From NCBI RefSeq assembly GCF_900114835.1, contig NZ_FOUJ01000001.1, forward strand, positions 248,001 to 312,000: 64,000 nucleotides of DNA. Direction: 5' to 3'. Below the pieces are notes generated by a model. That model made no database searches. It worked only from the letters and a program-made list of their open reading frames with translations, and had not been told where the DNA came from. How positions within the stretch are numbered: position 1 is the first letter of the stretch; every line of letters starts with the position of its first letter. The translations under genes were made by a program, and so were the position numbers. Of this stretch, positions 1-8,811 are shown piece after piece. The DNA is from Methanolobus profundi. Its GTDB lineage: Archaea; Halobacteriota; Methanosarcinia; Methanosarcinales; Methanosarcinaceae.

Positions 1-1
1 G

Positions 2-1027
2 CACATAAGGGAAGCGTGCATTCACTCACTTGAATGTGGTGAAACCTCATATACTTCGAATTATGGCCTTATTGAGCTTAGGGAAGAGCTGGCCGATCAT
101 TTTTCCACAAAGTACAGGGCCAATTACGATCCTGATACAGAGATACTTGTTACTTCAGGAGTTAGTGAAGCACTTGATGTAGCCATCAGGGCCATAACCA
201 ACCCGGGTGATGAGATAATTGTTGTCCAGCCATCATATGTGGCATATGTGCCTTCTGTGATGTTTGCAGGTGGAGTTCCTGTTATTATTTCCACAAAGCT
301 TGAGAACAACTTTAAGCTGACCGCTGAGGAGCTGGAAGCTGCCATTACACCAAGAACAAAGGCAGTGATCATCAACTTCCCGAACAACCCTACTGGTGCT
401 ACCATGGGTAAGGAAGACCTTGAAGCTATTGCAGATGTGGTCTGCGAGCATGATATCATGGTCATTTCCGATGAGGTATACGACTGTCTGACCTACAATG
501 GCGGACACACATGCTTTGCCTCCCTTGATGGAATGCGCGACAGGACCATTCTACTGAACGGTTTTTCAAAAGCATATGCAATGACCGGTTTCAGAATGGC
601 ATATGCAATGGCATCTCCTAAGATCATCAGCGCAATGATGCTGATACATCAGTATTCAATGCTCTGTGCTCCCATCACTGCTCAGATCGGCGCTATCGAA
701 GCCCTGAAGAATGGCCAGCACGAAATGGAACGTATGGTCCGTGACTATGACCGTCGCCGCCACTTGATAATCAGCGGCCTTAACAAGATCGGACTTGACT
801 GCTTCGAGCCAAAGGGCGCATTCTACGCATTCCCATCTGTGGAGAACACAGGCTTAAGCTCCGAGGAATTCGCAGAGCGCCTCATGAACGAGCAGAGGGT
901 TGTCACGATCCCTGGTAATGTATTCGGTGAGGCCGGCACAGGTTTCCTCAGATGCTCCTATGCAACTTCCAGAGAAGAGATCGAGGTCGCTCTGGAAAGG
1001 ATCGGGGCGTTCGTTGATGGATTATAA
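2..1027 (+). CDS. PLP-dependent class I/II aminotransferase, 5' partial
   Basis: The reading frame is open from base 2, so the start lies before the window; about 341 residues are present, with probably the first 40-50 missing. Fold-type I aminotransferase signatures are clear: SNYGL near the visible start, NNPTGA, the DEVY aspartate that contacts the pyridine nitrogen, the Schiff-base lysine in NGFSKAYAMTGFRMAYA, and a late arginine in LRCSYATS that would hold the substrate carboxylate. The family transfers amino groups between amino acids and 2-oxoacids (aspartate or aromatic type). The substrate cannot be assigned from sequence. A hairpin and T-run follow at once, so this is the last gene of its transcript. 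Confidence 0.93.
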   Translation, partial: HIREACIHSLECGETSYTSNYGLIELREELADHFSTKYRANYDPDTEILVTSGVSEALDVAIRAITNPGDEIIVVQPSYVAYVPSVMFAGGVPVIISTKLENNFKLTAEELEAAITPRTKAVIINFPNNPTGATMGKEDLEAIADVVCEHDIMVISDEVYDCLTYNGGHTCFASLDGMRDRTILLNGFSKAYAMTGFRMAYAMASPKIISAMMLIHQYSMLCAPITAQIGAIEALKNGQHEMERMVRDYDRRRHLIISGLNKIGLDCFEPKGAFYAFPSVENTGLSSEEFAERLMNEQRVVTIPGNVFGEAGTGFLRCSYATSREEIEVALERIGAFVDGL

Positions 1028-1043
1028 TTAAAAATATCTGCAT

Positions 1044-1078
1044 AGGTCCAGTTCTATGGACCTCAATACTATTTTTTT
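1044..1078 (+). terminator. Hairpin-T terminator of the aminotransferase gene
   Basis: AGGTCCA (1044-1050) pairs perfectly with TGGACCT (1057-1063) around a 6-base loop, and a run of seven T follows at 1072-1078. It begins 17 bases after the stop codon. Confidence 0.6.
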
Positions 1079-1166
1079 GAAATGGGTCCTTTATCTGGGT
1101 CCAAAAAAAGATGATTCAATATTGTGTTGAAAGGTTATCAGGAAGAGTTACCTCTCCCTGTGATCT

Positions 1167-1373
1167 TCAGTTCGTGTAAGCATCGTATATCTGCCATAGC
1201 CATATAATAGGTCCCGTTACAAGTCCTATCACTATAAACGTTAACATACTGCTAATGATAAGTCCTGCCCATATTCCTATGGCTTTGAACAACTGTCCTT
1301 TTATTATCTGTCCTAATCCCGGGATAAAAAATGATAATAATGCCGGAACTCCATATGTTTTGTTCTCACTCAT
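1167..1373 (-). CDS. Small TM2-domain-like membrane protein
   Basis: This 68-residue protein has two hydrophobic segments (about residues 9-35 and 37-60). The first contains FIPGLGQIIKGQ and the second ends in WLWQIYDAY, the pattern of TM2-type small membrane proteins, in which a Gly-rich turn precedes the first helix and an aromatic-Asp motif closes the second. A GGTG ribosome site lies a few bases before the ATG. The function of such proteins in archaea is not known. It stands alone between the aminotransferase terminator and a structured noncoding stretch. Confidence 0.75.
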   Translation of the reverse strand: MSENKTYGVPALLSFFIPGLGQIIKGQLFKAIGIWAGLIISSMLTFIVIGLVTGPIIWLWQIYDAYTN

Positions 1374-1550
1374 ATTCTACACCTAGCCTAGATCAAACAA
1401 TATTATAATATTTTAGTAGTATATAATACTTCTCGTTTTATTTTTAATGTATGCTTTGCTAGATCAGTTGAGTTTTCTATGTTCTCATTTTCCCATCTCT
1501 TCAAATGTAATATCTCATAATGATGAGTCTCATTATATATTTAACTATAC

Positions 1551-1870
1551 ATATATTTATATAGTAGTATGTGTTAGTAGAGTCTGCAGTCACAAAACCT
1601 AATGACCGGTTTTGGAGACTGATTGGTGGTACGATGTGTTCATCGGAAAAAAACTGAAGTAAAATGGTACGATTAAAAGGAACGCGGGCAGATTCCCTCT
1701 GCACTACATCATCTCTCCCAAAAAACATATTTTTGTCCGCGTTCCGATCTTCAGTATACTTGTTCTTTTCTATAATTATCATTCAAAAGCATAGCATAGG
1801 CTATGCATCCGTCTTGATGAGTTGTGTTCTTTAGAAAAGCCTATGGCTGATCATCATAGCTTCTTGAATT
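1551..1870 (+). ncRNA. Candidate structured RNA in a gene-free stretch
   Basis: The 650 bases between 1374 and 2024 hold no credible gene. An A/T-rich box at 1551-1564 resembles a TATA element. About 25 bases after it comes a run of hairpins: CAGTC (1587-1591) with GACTG (1617-1621) enclosing CAAAACC/GGTTTTG (1593-1599/1608-1614); CGATG/CATCG (1632-1636/1641-1645); a 14-pair stem with two G-U pairs whose core is GGAACGCGG/CCGCGTTCC (1679-1687/1737-1745) around a pyrimidine-rich loop; and CATAGGCT/AGCCTATG (1795-1802/1838-1845). TGGTACGAT occurs twice (1627-1635, 1665-1673). The strand is inferred from the TATA position. No known RNA family was recognised. Confidence 0.4.
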
Positions 1871-2024
1871 GATATCTATGATCTCGTCTTGTGGTCAGTT
1901 CGATATCATTAAAAAGAGATGTCAGAAAGGTTGCCATGAACTTTTGACAGTTATTGGGGAGCAACCTTTCCTGTATCCTCATGGAAAAACGTCAATTTTT
2001 CTTTCCAGCATATTCATATCATCG

Positions 2025-2418
2025 TTAAATGGCTGCAACTTCATATCTGTCTGCAGTCATATTGAACATGCTTTGTTCTATCTCAGGCTCGCCGGTCATT
2101 GCAGTTCCTGCAACACCCGTCATATTCTTCAGGCCATACAGGCTTTGCCTTGCATCCTTGAAATAGAACCTTTCCTGCAGGAAATCTTCCTCCTTCAGTC
2201 TGCCAAGTGCATATCTGATAGTTCGTGGAGGCAGATAACTTTCCTGGGCAATTTCCTTTTGAGTAAGGGGTCCGCCATACTCGAGAACCTTAAAGACAAG
2301 TTTTGCAGAAGGTGGAAGTCCCTCTATTGTTTTTCTTATTTCCTTGTCTGTCTGTTTCTCGATATTATCTGTTATCTGTACTTTTTCTCTGTAAGTATCA
2401 ACAAAAACGATCCCTCAT
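2025..2418 (-). pseudogene. Frameshifted winged-helix (MarR/ArsR-like) regulator
   Basis: Read on the minus strand, an AAGGAG ribosome site precedes an ATG at 2418-2416, but the frame stops after six codons. Removing one base from the five-A run at 2403-2407 (five T on the coding strand) restores a continuous frame of about 130 residues ending at TAA 2027-2025. The restored protein starts MRDRFVDTYREKVQ and contains a clear winged helix: LPPSAKLVFKVLEYGG, LTQKEIAQESYLPPRTIRYA as helix-turn-helix, and RFYFKDARQSLYGL as wing. The domain is otherwise intact, which suggests a fresh mutation or a homopolymer sequencing error rather than an old pseudogene. Confidence 0.75.
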
Positions 2419-2673
2419 TTCAATTACTCCTTTTTATATGTTTGAGCATTCTGCATATGTGCTGGAACACTCTCATCACGATTGTGAATTAACAATTGTG
2501 AATTGTATTTATGTTATATATATTTGTCGATAAATCTACGCGAGATAATGCACAGTGGTTATTTTTCGGTCTGCCTTTAAATGTACCTGGTCTATTTTGC
2601 CTGTATCTGAGCTATTATATGGATTCATAGGTAACCGTTCCTATCATAGAACTAATGGACAAAGGTTAAGAAA

Positions 2674-2907
2674 ATGGTAAATGAAGCTATAGAACTAGAT
2701 CTGAAAGGGGAGGTCTGCCCTCTTACTTTTGTAAAGACAAAACTACATTTAGAAGGATTGGAAAGCGGTGATCATCTCACTGTTATCTTTGATTCACGAT
2801 CAGCGATATCCAGTGTTCCTAAAAGCGTGAAAAGTGAGGGTCACACCATTATTGGTATTGACCAGGAAGATGCTGGGACTTGGAAAGTTCATATTGAAAA
2901 AGCCTGA
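2674..2907 (+). CDS. TusA/SirA-family sulfur-carrier protein
   Basis: This 77-residue protein matches the TusA fold: DLKGEVCPLTFVKTKLHLEG carries the family motif, with the sulfur-accepting cysteine followed by Pro, then a helix, the GD turn and a final strand pair. TusA-like proteins accept persulfide sulfur from a desulfurase or rhodanese and pass it to thiolation or redox partners. Its place just upstream of a permease and sulfite/APS reduction genes suggests a role in moving sulfur produced there, but it has its own promoter space and no recognised partner in the window. Confidence 0.88.
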   Translation: MVNEAIELDLKGEVCPLTFVKTKLHLEGLESGDHLTVIFDSRSAISSVPKSVKSEGHTIIGIDQEDAGTWKVHIEKA

Positions 2908-3031
2908 TGGCCAGTCTATCAGTTTCACTTTCTCTTTTTTTTCTCTTCTTCTTCTTTTACAAAATAAAAAATACAACTTTAAGGTGCTATTTTTTCCATG
3001 GCACCTTATAAGTTATCTCTTATTGGTCATT

Positions 3032-3991
3032 TCAGGAAATGACCTTCATGGCACTGTATGCTATTAGGCCGGCTATTATTGGTGAAGTTATCCACATGAG
3101 GCCGATACGTTTCACTGTCTTATTCCTTATCGTGTTGAATCCTTCATTCGCACATCCAATGCCAATGATAGCTGCGGGTACTATCTGTCCAAGTGACACT
3201 GGTATGCCTGCATGTGAAGCTCCATGGACTATGATCGCTGCTATTGCCTCAATGAATATTGCACGTATGGTACAGAGCTCAGTTATATCGTTTCCAACTG
3301 TCTCCAGTATCCTTCCACCTATAAGCAGAGCGCCGATCCCAAGTGCCAGTCCGCCAATGATCGTACCTGTTGTCTGATCAAAGAAACCTGCTCCTACAAG
3401 AGGACCAACAGCACTTGCAGCATTGTTCGCACCTGCAGAATATGCTACATAACATCCGGAAGCAGTAAGAAGCTTTACAATAATGCTCCTTATCTTCTCT
3501 TCCGACTCATGGTCCATAAGCCAGAGCACAAGTTTTGGATGGATGAATTTCCCACAGAGAAAAGCAAGCGCAAAGGCAAGCAATGGTGTGAGTACCCACC
3601 ATCCTATTATTGTAGAGAGCAGACCTGTATCAAGTACACCGAAGAAGATCCCTATTCCTACTATGGATCCCACTGCTGACTGACTTGCTGATACCGGTAC
3701 CTTCAATATATTACCTATGAACAGACTGAGTGCAGAAGCAGTTATCGCAATTATCGCTGCAACCAGTGTTATCGTGTTGCCTGGTACGATACCGTCACCC
3801 AGTGTCTTTACGACATCACCGCCACTGATGACAGCTCCGAGAAGGGAGAATATTGCTATCAGGATCACAGCCTGCTTCTTTGTACGGGCCTTTGCACCAT
3901 ATGCTGCTCCCATAGAAGCGGCTGCATTATTTCCGCCAATGTTCATTCCCATAAATATTGCAGATGCAATTGCAGCCAGTGCTATGATCAT
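3032..3991 (-). CDS. PiT-family anion permease, possibly CysP-type sulfate transporter
   Basis: This 319-residue integral membrane protein has the duplicated PiT signature: GGNNAAASMG in the first transmembrane segment and SAGANNAASAVGPLVGAG in the middle. PiT proteins are cation-symporters for phosphate, but the family also contains sulfate permeases such as Bacillus CysP. The gene is divergent from a sulfite reductase gene across about 200 bases and sits in a sulfur cluster, so sulfate is the more attractive substrate. That is an inference from context; phosphate cannot be excluded. An AGGAGAG ribosome site precedes the ATG. Confidence 0.85.
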   Translation of the reverse strand: MIIALAAIASAIFMGMNIGGNNAAASMGAAYGAKARTKKQAVILIAIFSLLGAVISGGDVVKTLGDGIVPGNTITLVAAIIAITASALSLFIGNILKVPVSASQSAVGSIVGIGIFFGVLDTGLLSTIIGWWVLTPLLAFALAFLCGKFIHPKLVLWLMDHESEEKIRSIIVKLLTASGCYVAYSAGANNAASAVGPLVGAGFFDQTTGTIIGGLALGIGALLIGGRILETVGNDITELCTIRAIFIEAIAAIIVHGASHAGIPVSLGQIVPAAIIGIGCANEGFNTIRNKTVKRIGLMWITSPIIAGLIAYSAMKVIS

Positions 3992-4192
3992 TTGTTATTC
4001 TCTCCTGTTCCATGGTTCTAAATGTGAGTTCATTGTCCGTTCATTTGGATAGTTCAGGATAAAGCAAAGTGAGCTTGTTATATAGTACTGGAGAATGGGG
4101 CCAAAATTACCCCAACATGCTCCAAAAGGTTGCAACATTTGCCTTTTTATGCACGTATATATCCAAACATGAGAAAGTGGGTTTGATAATAC
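3992..4192. promoter_or_regulatory. Divergent promoter region of permease and sulfite reductase genes
   Basis: A CTATATAAC-like box reading toward the permease lies at 4078-4086 and a GTATATATCC-like box reading toward the sulfite reductase at about 4154-4163. Between them TGGGG and CCCCA flank a short A/T stretch near 4095-4112, a possible operator. Shared control of uptake and reduction is likely from this arrangement. Confidence 0.45.
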
Positions 4193-5053
4193 ATGGCTGA
4201 AAAGACGATCAACTATAACAGGCTCAAACAGGGCGGTTTCCTTCGCCAGAGGCAGCAGGAGGACCTATTCTCCATAAGGCTTCGTATCGTAGGCGGTCAG
4301 CTGAACGCTGAGCAGCTTCGTGCACTTGCCGATGCTTCTGAGAAGTATGGCAGGGGCGAGGTTCACATAACCGCACGTCAGGGACTTGAGATCTCATATA
4401 TCCCATTTGAGGATGCAGATACTCTCCTTGATGAACTTGAGGAACGAGGTGTCCGTCAGGGTACCTGTGGTCCAAGGGTCCGTGGTATAGTTGCATGTCA
4501 GGGTAATCGTATCTGCCCCAGAGGACTGATCGATTCAGAGGACATTGCGAAGAAGATCGACGACCGGTATTTTGCCAGGGAGCTTCCAGGCAAGTTCAAA
4601 TTCGGTGTCACAGGCTGTCCGGCTTCATGTATGAAGGCACAGGAGAATGACCTCGGTGTCATGGGCGGACTTGAGCCGGAATGGGTCGAAGATAACTGTA
4701 ATTATTGTACGCTCTGTCAGACTGCATGTCCTGCGGATGCCATCAGGGTAGAGAACAAGACCCTGCATTATGACAGGGAGAAATGTATCCTGTGTGGTCA
4801 GTGCCGTATGATATGCCCGAAAGATGCGTGGGCAATATCTAAAGAAGGGTATACCGTCTATGTAGGAGGCAAGGTTGGCAGATATCCAAGATTTGGTGTC
4901 AAACTTGTTGAACTTATAGATGAGGAAACACTCTTTAATGTGATCGAGAGGTCTCTGGAGTTCTTTAATAATGAGGCAGATCCCGGAGAACGTTTTGGAG
5001 ATACTATACAGCGCGTGGGTTTTGAAGAGTTTAAGACCTTTGTGCTGGAATGA
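4193..5053 (+). CDS. Small siroheme sulfite reductase with ferredoxin domain (Dsr-LP/AsrC-like)
   Basis: This 286-residue protein has the nitrite/sulfite reductase core: an N-terminal substrate-binding half (to about residue 75), then the siroheme/[4Fe-4S] ligands as C102-X5-C108 and C142-X3-C146 (GCPASCMKAQ). An inserted ferredoxin domain follows with two clusters, CNYCTLCQTACP and CILCGQCRMICP. The family reduces sulfite to sulfide with six electrons. It is compact, lacking the F420H2 dehydrogenase half of methanogen Fsr, so its electron donor must be a separate ferredoxin or other protein. It is the first gene of the run toward the APS reductase and sulfurylase genes. A role in sulfite detoxification instead of assimilation is possible. 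Confidence 0.88.
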   Translation: MAEKTINYNRLKQGGFLRQRQQEDLFSIRLRIVGGQLNAEQLRALADASEKYGRGEVHITARQGLEISYIPFEDADTLLDELEERGVRQGTCGPRVRGIVACQGNRICPRGLIDSEDIAKKIDDRYFARELPGKFKFGVTGCPASCMKAQENDLGVMGGLEPEWVEDNCNYCTLCQTACPADAIRVENKTLHYDREKCILCGQCRMICPKDAWAISKEGYTVYVGGKVGRYPRFGVKLVELIDEETLFNVIERSLEFFNNEADPGERFGDTIQRVGFEEFKTFVLE

Positions 5054-5159
5054 GTAGTTTCGTCTGGAAGCATATATCTGTGATACTGATCATTTTTATA
5101 TGTATATACAATATCTCGTATGGATCGATACTCTCATTCAAATTAATGGAAACTCAACA

Positions 5160-5897
5160 ATGCCAGAACAAAAAACAGAAATCGAGAAGCTAGCAAATGA
5201 GTATAAGGACAGGAACCCGCAGGAGATCCTTGAGTATGCTCTCAACAGGTTTGGAAATGATATAACCATTGCATTTAGTGGAGCCGAGGATGTAGTACTC
5301 ATCGATATGGCTACGCGGATCATGCCTGATGTGAGTGTCTTCTCTCTGGATACAGGTCGACTGCACCCTGAAACATACAGATTCTTTGATGTTGTGCGGG
5401 ATCTCTATGATATCCCTCTTGAGATATTCTTTGCTAACAGGGAAAAGACCGAGGAACTTGTCCTGAAGAAGGGTATGTTCTCATTCTATAGGGATGGGCA
5501 TGGTGAGTGTTGTGCTGTAAGGAAGGTCGATCCGCTCAGGCGCTCTCTGAGTACCAGGGCTGCGTGGATAACAGGACAGCGTAAGGACCAGAGTCCAAAT
5601 ACACGTGCGGATATTCCAGTGATGGAGGTCGATCCTGCATTTGGTGACGGGAAACTCGTAAAGTTCAATCCTCTGGCCAACTGGAGCTCAAAACAGGTAT
5701 GGGATTACATCAGAGAGAATGACGTCCCTTACAATGAGCTTCATAATAAGGGCTATGTAAGCATTGGTTGTGAACCGTGTACACGACCGGTCCTTCCCGG
5801 GCAGCATGAACGTGAAGGGCGCTGGTGGTGGGAAGAGGCCACTAAAAAGGAATGCGGTCTGCATTTAGGTAACATAAAGGCCCGGGTTTGGGAATAA
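5160..5897 (+). CDS. cysH: CysH-family reductase of the Fe-S, APS-reducing type
   Basis: The protein of 245 residues is best started at the ATG at 5160 (MPEQKTE); an upstream Met at 5100 overlaps a probable TATA box. It has the PP-loop-like nucleotide motif FSGAEDVVL, then C117-C118 ([11 protein letters not shown]) and C204-X2-C207 (GCEPCTRPV), the four ligands that bind a [4Fe-4S] cluster in APS reductases and are absent from PAPS reductases. The C-terminal KKECGLH carries the redox cysteine C232. It should reduce adenylyl sulfate to sulfite and AMP using thioredoxin-type electrons, feeding the sulfite reductase upstream and using the product of CysDN downstream. Confidence 0.9.
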   Translation: MPEQKTEIEKLANEYKDRNPQEILEYALNRFGNDITIAFSGAEDVVLIDMATRIMPDVSVFSLDTGRLHPETYRFFDVVRDLYDIPLEIFFANREKTEELVLKKGMFSFYRDGHGECCAVRKVDPLRRSLSTRAAWITGQRKDQSPNTRADIPVMEVDPAFGDGKLVKFNPLANWSSKQVWDYIRENDVPYNELHNKGYVSIGCEPCTRPVLPGQHEREGRWWWEEATKKECGLHLGNIKARVWE

Positions 5898-5974
5898 GGG
5901 CCTGGGATCATCTATCTAAGGATAAAATTGAGAATGTCATTAATTACATCTATACAAATTAAAGGAGGGTCACG

Positions 5975-6883
5975 ATGACCATTACGGAAGAATCGTATCG
6001 GCTTTCAAATCTAAAGACACTTGAAGCCGAAAGTATTGGGATCATGAGGGAAGTAGCTGCAGAATTCGACAATCCTGTAATGCTTTATTCAGTAGGAAAG
6101 GACTCGTCGGTAATGGCCCATCTTGCGATAAAGGCCTTTTACCCGAAAAAGGTGCCATTTCCACTATTACACATAGATACCGGATACAAGTTCCCTGAGA
6201 TGTATGAGTTCAGGGATCAATACACAAAGGACCATGGGCTTGACCTGAGGGTTCACAGGAATGAGGAAGCTCTCAAAAAGGGAGTTAATCCTCTTACAGT
6301 TGGAACTGTCAAATGTTGTGCCGATCTTAAGACAAAAGCACTCCTTGATGCATTGAAAGAAGGCGGTTATGATGCTGCATTCGGAGGCGCCCGAAGGGAT
6401 GAGGAGAAATCAAGGGCAAAGGAAAGGATCTACTCATTCCGTGACAAGCATGGTCAGTGGAATCCGAAGAACCAGAAGCCTGAGCTATGGAGTCTCTTCA
6501 ATTCAAAGATCGATCCGGGTGAATCCATCAGGGTATTCCCGCTATCGAACTGGACAGAGCTTGATATCTGGACCTATATCTATCATGAGAATATCGATAT
6601 CGTTCCTCTTTACTTTGCAAAGGAAAGACCGGTCATTGAGAAGAATGGTCAACTGATCCCTGTTTACACAGATGATCATGAGGGCGAGGTCAAAGATGTC
6701 ATGTGCCGCTTCAGAACACTTGGATGCCATTATTGTACAGGTGCGGTAAGGTCAGAGGCAGACACTCTGCCAAAGATCATCGGGGAGATGATGGTTTCCC
6801 GTCATTCCGAGCGTATAACGCGTGTTATCGACCATGACCAGGATAGCTCCATGGAGCAAAAGAAGAAGGAGGGATACTTTTGA
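5975..6883 (+). CDS. cysD: Sulfate adenylyltransferase subunit 2 (CysD)
   Basis: This 302-residue protein is full length for CysD. The PP-loop [13 protein letters not shown] binds ATP pyrophosphate; downstream come [33 protein letters not shown] and [12 protein letters not shown], all diagnostic of CysD. With CysN it activates sulfate to adenylyl sulfate. A strong AAGGAGGG ribosome site stands just before the ATG, and the stop TGA overlaps the TTG start of cysN by two bases, so the two subunits are translationally coupled in a 1:1 complex. Confidence 0.96.
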   Translation: MTITEESYRLSNLKTLEAESIGIMREVAAEFDNPVMLYSVGKDSSVMAHLAIKAFYPKKVPFPLLHIDTGYKFPEMYEFRDQYTKDHGLDLRVHRNEEALKKGVNPLTVGTVKCCADLKTKALLDALKEGGYDAAFGGARRDEEKSRAKERIYSFRDKHGQWNPKNQKPELWSLFNSKIDPGESIRVFPLSNWTELDIWTYIYHENIDIVPLYFAKERPVIEKNGQLIPVYTDDHEGEVKDVMCRFRTLGCHYCTGAVRSEADTLPKIIGEMMVSRHSERITRVIDHDQDSSMEQKKKEGYF

Positions 6884-8424
6884 GTTCCGACTCTCTGATC
6901 GAGCAGAATCAGAATATCGATCTGTTACGGTTTGCCACTGCAGGTAGTGTGGATGATGGTAAATCGACTCTTATCGGTAGGTTGCTGCATGATTCAAAAT
7001 CAATATTCGAGGACCAGCTGAGTGTTATCAAGACATTCTCAAAGGCCCACAGGAATCAGGAGATCGATTATTCTCTGGTAACTGACGGACTGAAGTCTGA
7101 AAGGGAGCAGGGAATAACTATCGATGTAGCTTACAGGTTCTTTTCGACACCTAAAAGGCGCTTCATCATTGCTGATACTCCGGGGCATGAACAGTATACA
7201 AGGAACATGGCTACGGGTGCATCCAATGCATCCCTCGCACTGATCCTTGTTGATGCCCGTAATGGAGTTGTAACGCAGACAAAGAGGCATTCGTTCATAT
7301 CCTCTCTGCTGGGTATCCGTAATTTTGTAGTTGCGATCAATAAGATGGACCTTGTGGACTATTCGGAAGAAGTTTTCGAGAATATCGTAAGCGAGTTCAA
7401 TTCCTTTGCTGACAAGCTATCTGAGGAATCGATCTACTACATACCCATAAGCGCCCTAAAAGGTGACAACGTGATCGACAGGAGCGAGAATATGCTCTGG
7501 TATAAGGGTTCTACGCTTCTTGATTATCTGGAGAATGTAAATGTGTCCGGTGGGCGCAATCTGGCTGACCTCAGGTTCCCTGTCCAGTATGTAAACTGGG
7601 GAGGAGGCGATGATTTCCGTGGCTATTGTGGTACTATAGCTTCAGGTGTTGTCCATAAAGGTGACAAAGTAAGAGTGCTCCCTTCAGGAAAGACGAGCAC
7701 GGTATCACGGATCGTCACGTATGACGGTGACCTTGATTATGCCTTTGCACCCATGGCAGTGACCATTTGTCTTGAGGATGACATTGACATCAGTCGTGGC
7801 GATACGATAGCGAAGGTGGATGATCTTCCTGTGATCGCCGGAAGTCTTGAGGCCAATGTGGTCTGGATGGATAGTGCTCCTATGGAACTCGGGAAGGATT
7901 ATCTTATCAAGCATACCACAAGCACTGTGAAGGGAAATTTCGAGGAAGTGATGCATGAGTTCGATCCTGACGACATCAGTATGAAGTCGTCGGAGTCCTT
8001 AGCTCTGAATGGGATCGGGAAGGTCAAAGTTGAGCTAAAGAGCCCTATATTTGCGGATATCTATTCCGAGAACCGGGCAACGGGTTCGTTCATCGTGATC
8101 GATCCTCACACTAACCAGACCGCTGCTGCCGGTATGATAACCAGGTGCAAACAGGTCTCTCCTGACAAGGCATGCAGATCTGTGAAGCCCAGGGTAATTA
8201 CATATCCAGGTGACAAAAAGCAAGAGGCAAAGGCCAGTTATGACCGTCTCTCAATGCATGGTACACATTGCATCTATGTGGATGATGATCTGCTACAGGA
8301 AACCATCTGCAAAGGTGTATCTGTTGACAGTGATCAGTATTCCGAAGGTATCGCTGGTCTCTGTGAGATCGCCACAAGATCAGGTGTCTCTGTGGTTGTG
8401 TGCTCTGACCATCTGAAAGATTGA
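6880..8424 (+). CDS. cysN: Sulfate adenylyltransferase subunit 1 (CysN) with unusual tail
   Basis: This 514-residue GTPase starts at a TTG overlapping the cysD stop, preceded by GGAGGG. Translation-factor GTPase motifs are intact: [10 protein letters not shown] (G1), DTPGHEQY (G3) and NKMD (G4), followed by two beta-barrel domains. CysN couples GTP hydrolysis to CysD so that APS formation becomes favourable. Residues from about 437 on form an extra tail; the stretch [13 protein letters not shown] and the following helix up to GVSVVVCS resemble the second half of APS kinase, as in CysNC fusions, but no GxxGxGK[ST] P-loop is present. The tail is therefore unlikely to be an active kinase. Confidence 0.95.
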   Translation: MSSDSLIEQNQNIDLLRFATAGSVDDGKSTLIGRLLHDSKSIFEDQLSVIKTFSKAHRNQEIDYSLVTDGLKSEREQGITIDVAYRFFSTPKRRFIIADTPGHEQYTRNMATGASNASLALILVDARNGVVTQTKRHSFISSLLGIRNFVVAINKMDLVDYSEEVFENIVSEFNSFADKLSEESIYYIPISALKGDNVIDRSENMLWYKGSTLLDYLENVNVSGGRNLADLRFPVQYVNWGGGDDFRGYCGTIASGVVHKGDKVRVLPSGKTSTVSRIVTYDGDLDYAFAPMAVTICLEDDIDISRGDTIAKVDDLPVIAGSLEANVVWMDSAPMELGKDYLIKHTTSTVKGNFEEVMHEFDPDDISMKSSESLALNGIGKVKVELKSPIFADIYSENRATGSFIVIDPHTNQTAAAGMITRCKQVSPDKACRSVKPRVITYPGDKKQEAKASYDRLSMHGTHCIYVDDDLLQETICKGVSVDSDQYSEGIAGLCEIATRSGVSVVVCSDHLKD

Positions 8425-8433
8425 ATTAAAATT

Positions 8434-8473
8434 TCTGCCAGCTCTTAAGGGCGGCAGATTCCTTATCTTTTTT
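8434..8473 (+). terminator. Terminator after cysN
   Basis: TCTGCC (8434-8439) pairs with GGCAGA (8453-8458), followed by CTTATCTTTTTTT. It lies 10 bases past the cysN stop. Confidence 0.6.
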
Positions 8474-8811
8474 AAAATAGTAATATTTTGGTTATGTGGT
8501 AATCCTCATTTGAATCAAAAGGTAAAGCTTAAGCGATCAATTATTTTTCATCTTTTTGAATCGAGCCGGCTTTGCCGGACCCTCCGGGATGATCGAAGTT
8601 ATCCATCACCTCTGGTTAGCATAACTATTGTTCTCTGCACTTCTGTTGTTATAATAGTTATGCAAAAGATCATTGGAAACAAAGAACGGGATGACCACCC
8701 ACTGCACGCGGCACATTCCATTGCCACTAATTAAAAACAATTGACTTTATCGGTAATTGATAGTGTTGACTTCAAAGCTGGAATTTACAGGATCCCTACA
8801 GAGCCAATATT
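8474..8811. other. Gene-free gap between convergent genes with two inverted repeats
   Basis: No credible gene is seen in this gap. It holds CCGGC-TTT-GCCGG (8566-8578) and an 11-base perfect inverted repeat, GCATAACTATT (8619-8629) with AATAGTTATGC (8653-8663), around a 23-base loop. They may act as terminators of the flanking convergent genes, but neither has a following T-run on the plus strand, so their role is open. Confidence 0.4.

Noticed and set aside
1501-1782. A 93-residue open frame on the minus strand
   Set aside because: It has no ribosome site or recognisable domain, and its composition follows the hairpins of the region.
1869-2492. A 207-residue open frame on the plus strand
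   Set aside because: It lies opposite the frameshifted regulator, whose winged helix is unmistakable on the minus strand; the plus-strand product looks random and Cys/Phe-rich.
4193-5053. F420-dependent sulfite reductase (Fsr)
   Set aside because: The protein is only 286 residues and lacks the F420H2 dehydrogenase half that defines Fsr.
8510-8734. A 74-residue open frame between convergent genes
   Set aside because: It has no ribosome site and no family resemblance, and spans two inverted repeats.
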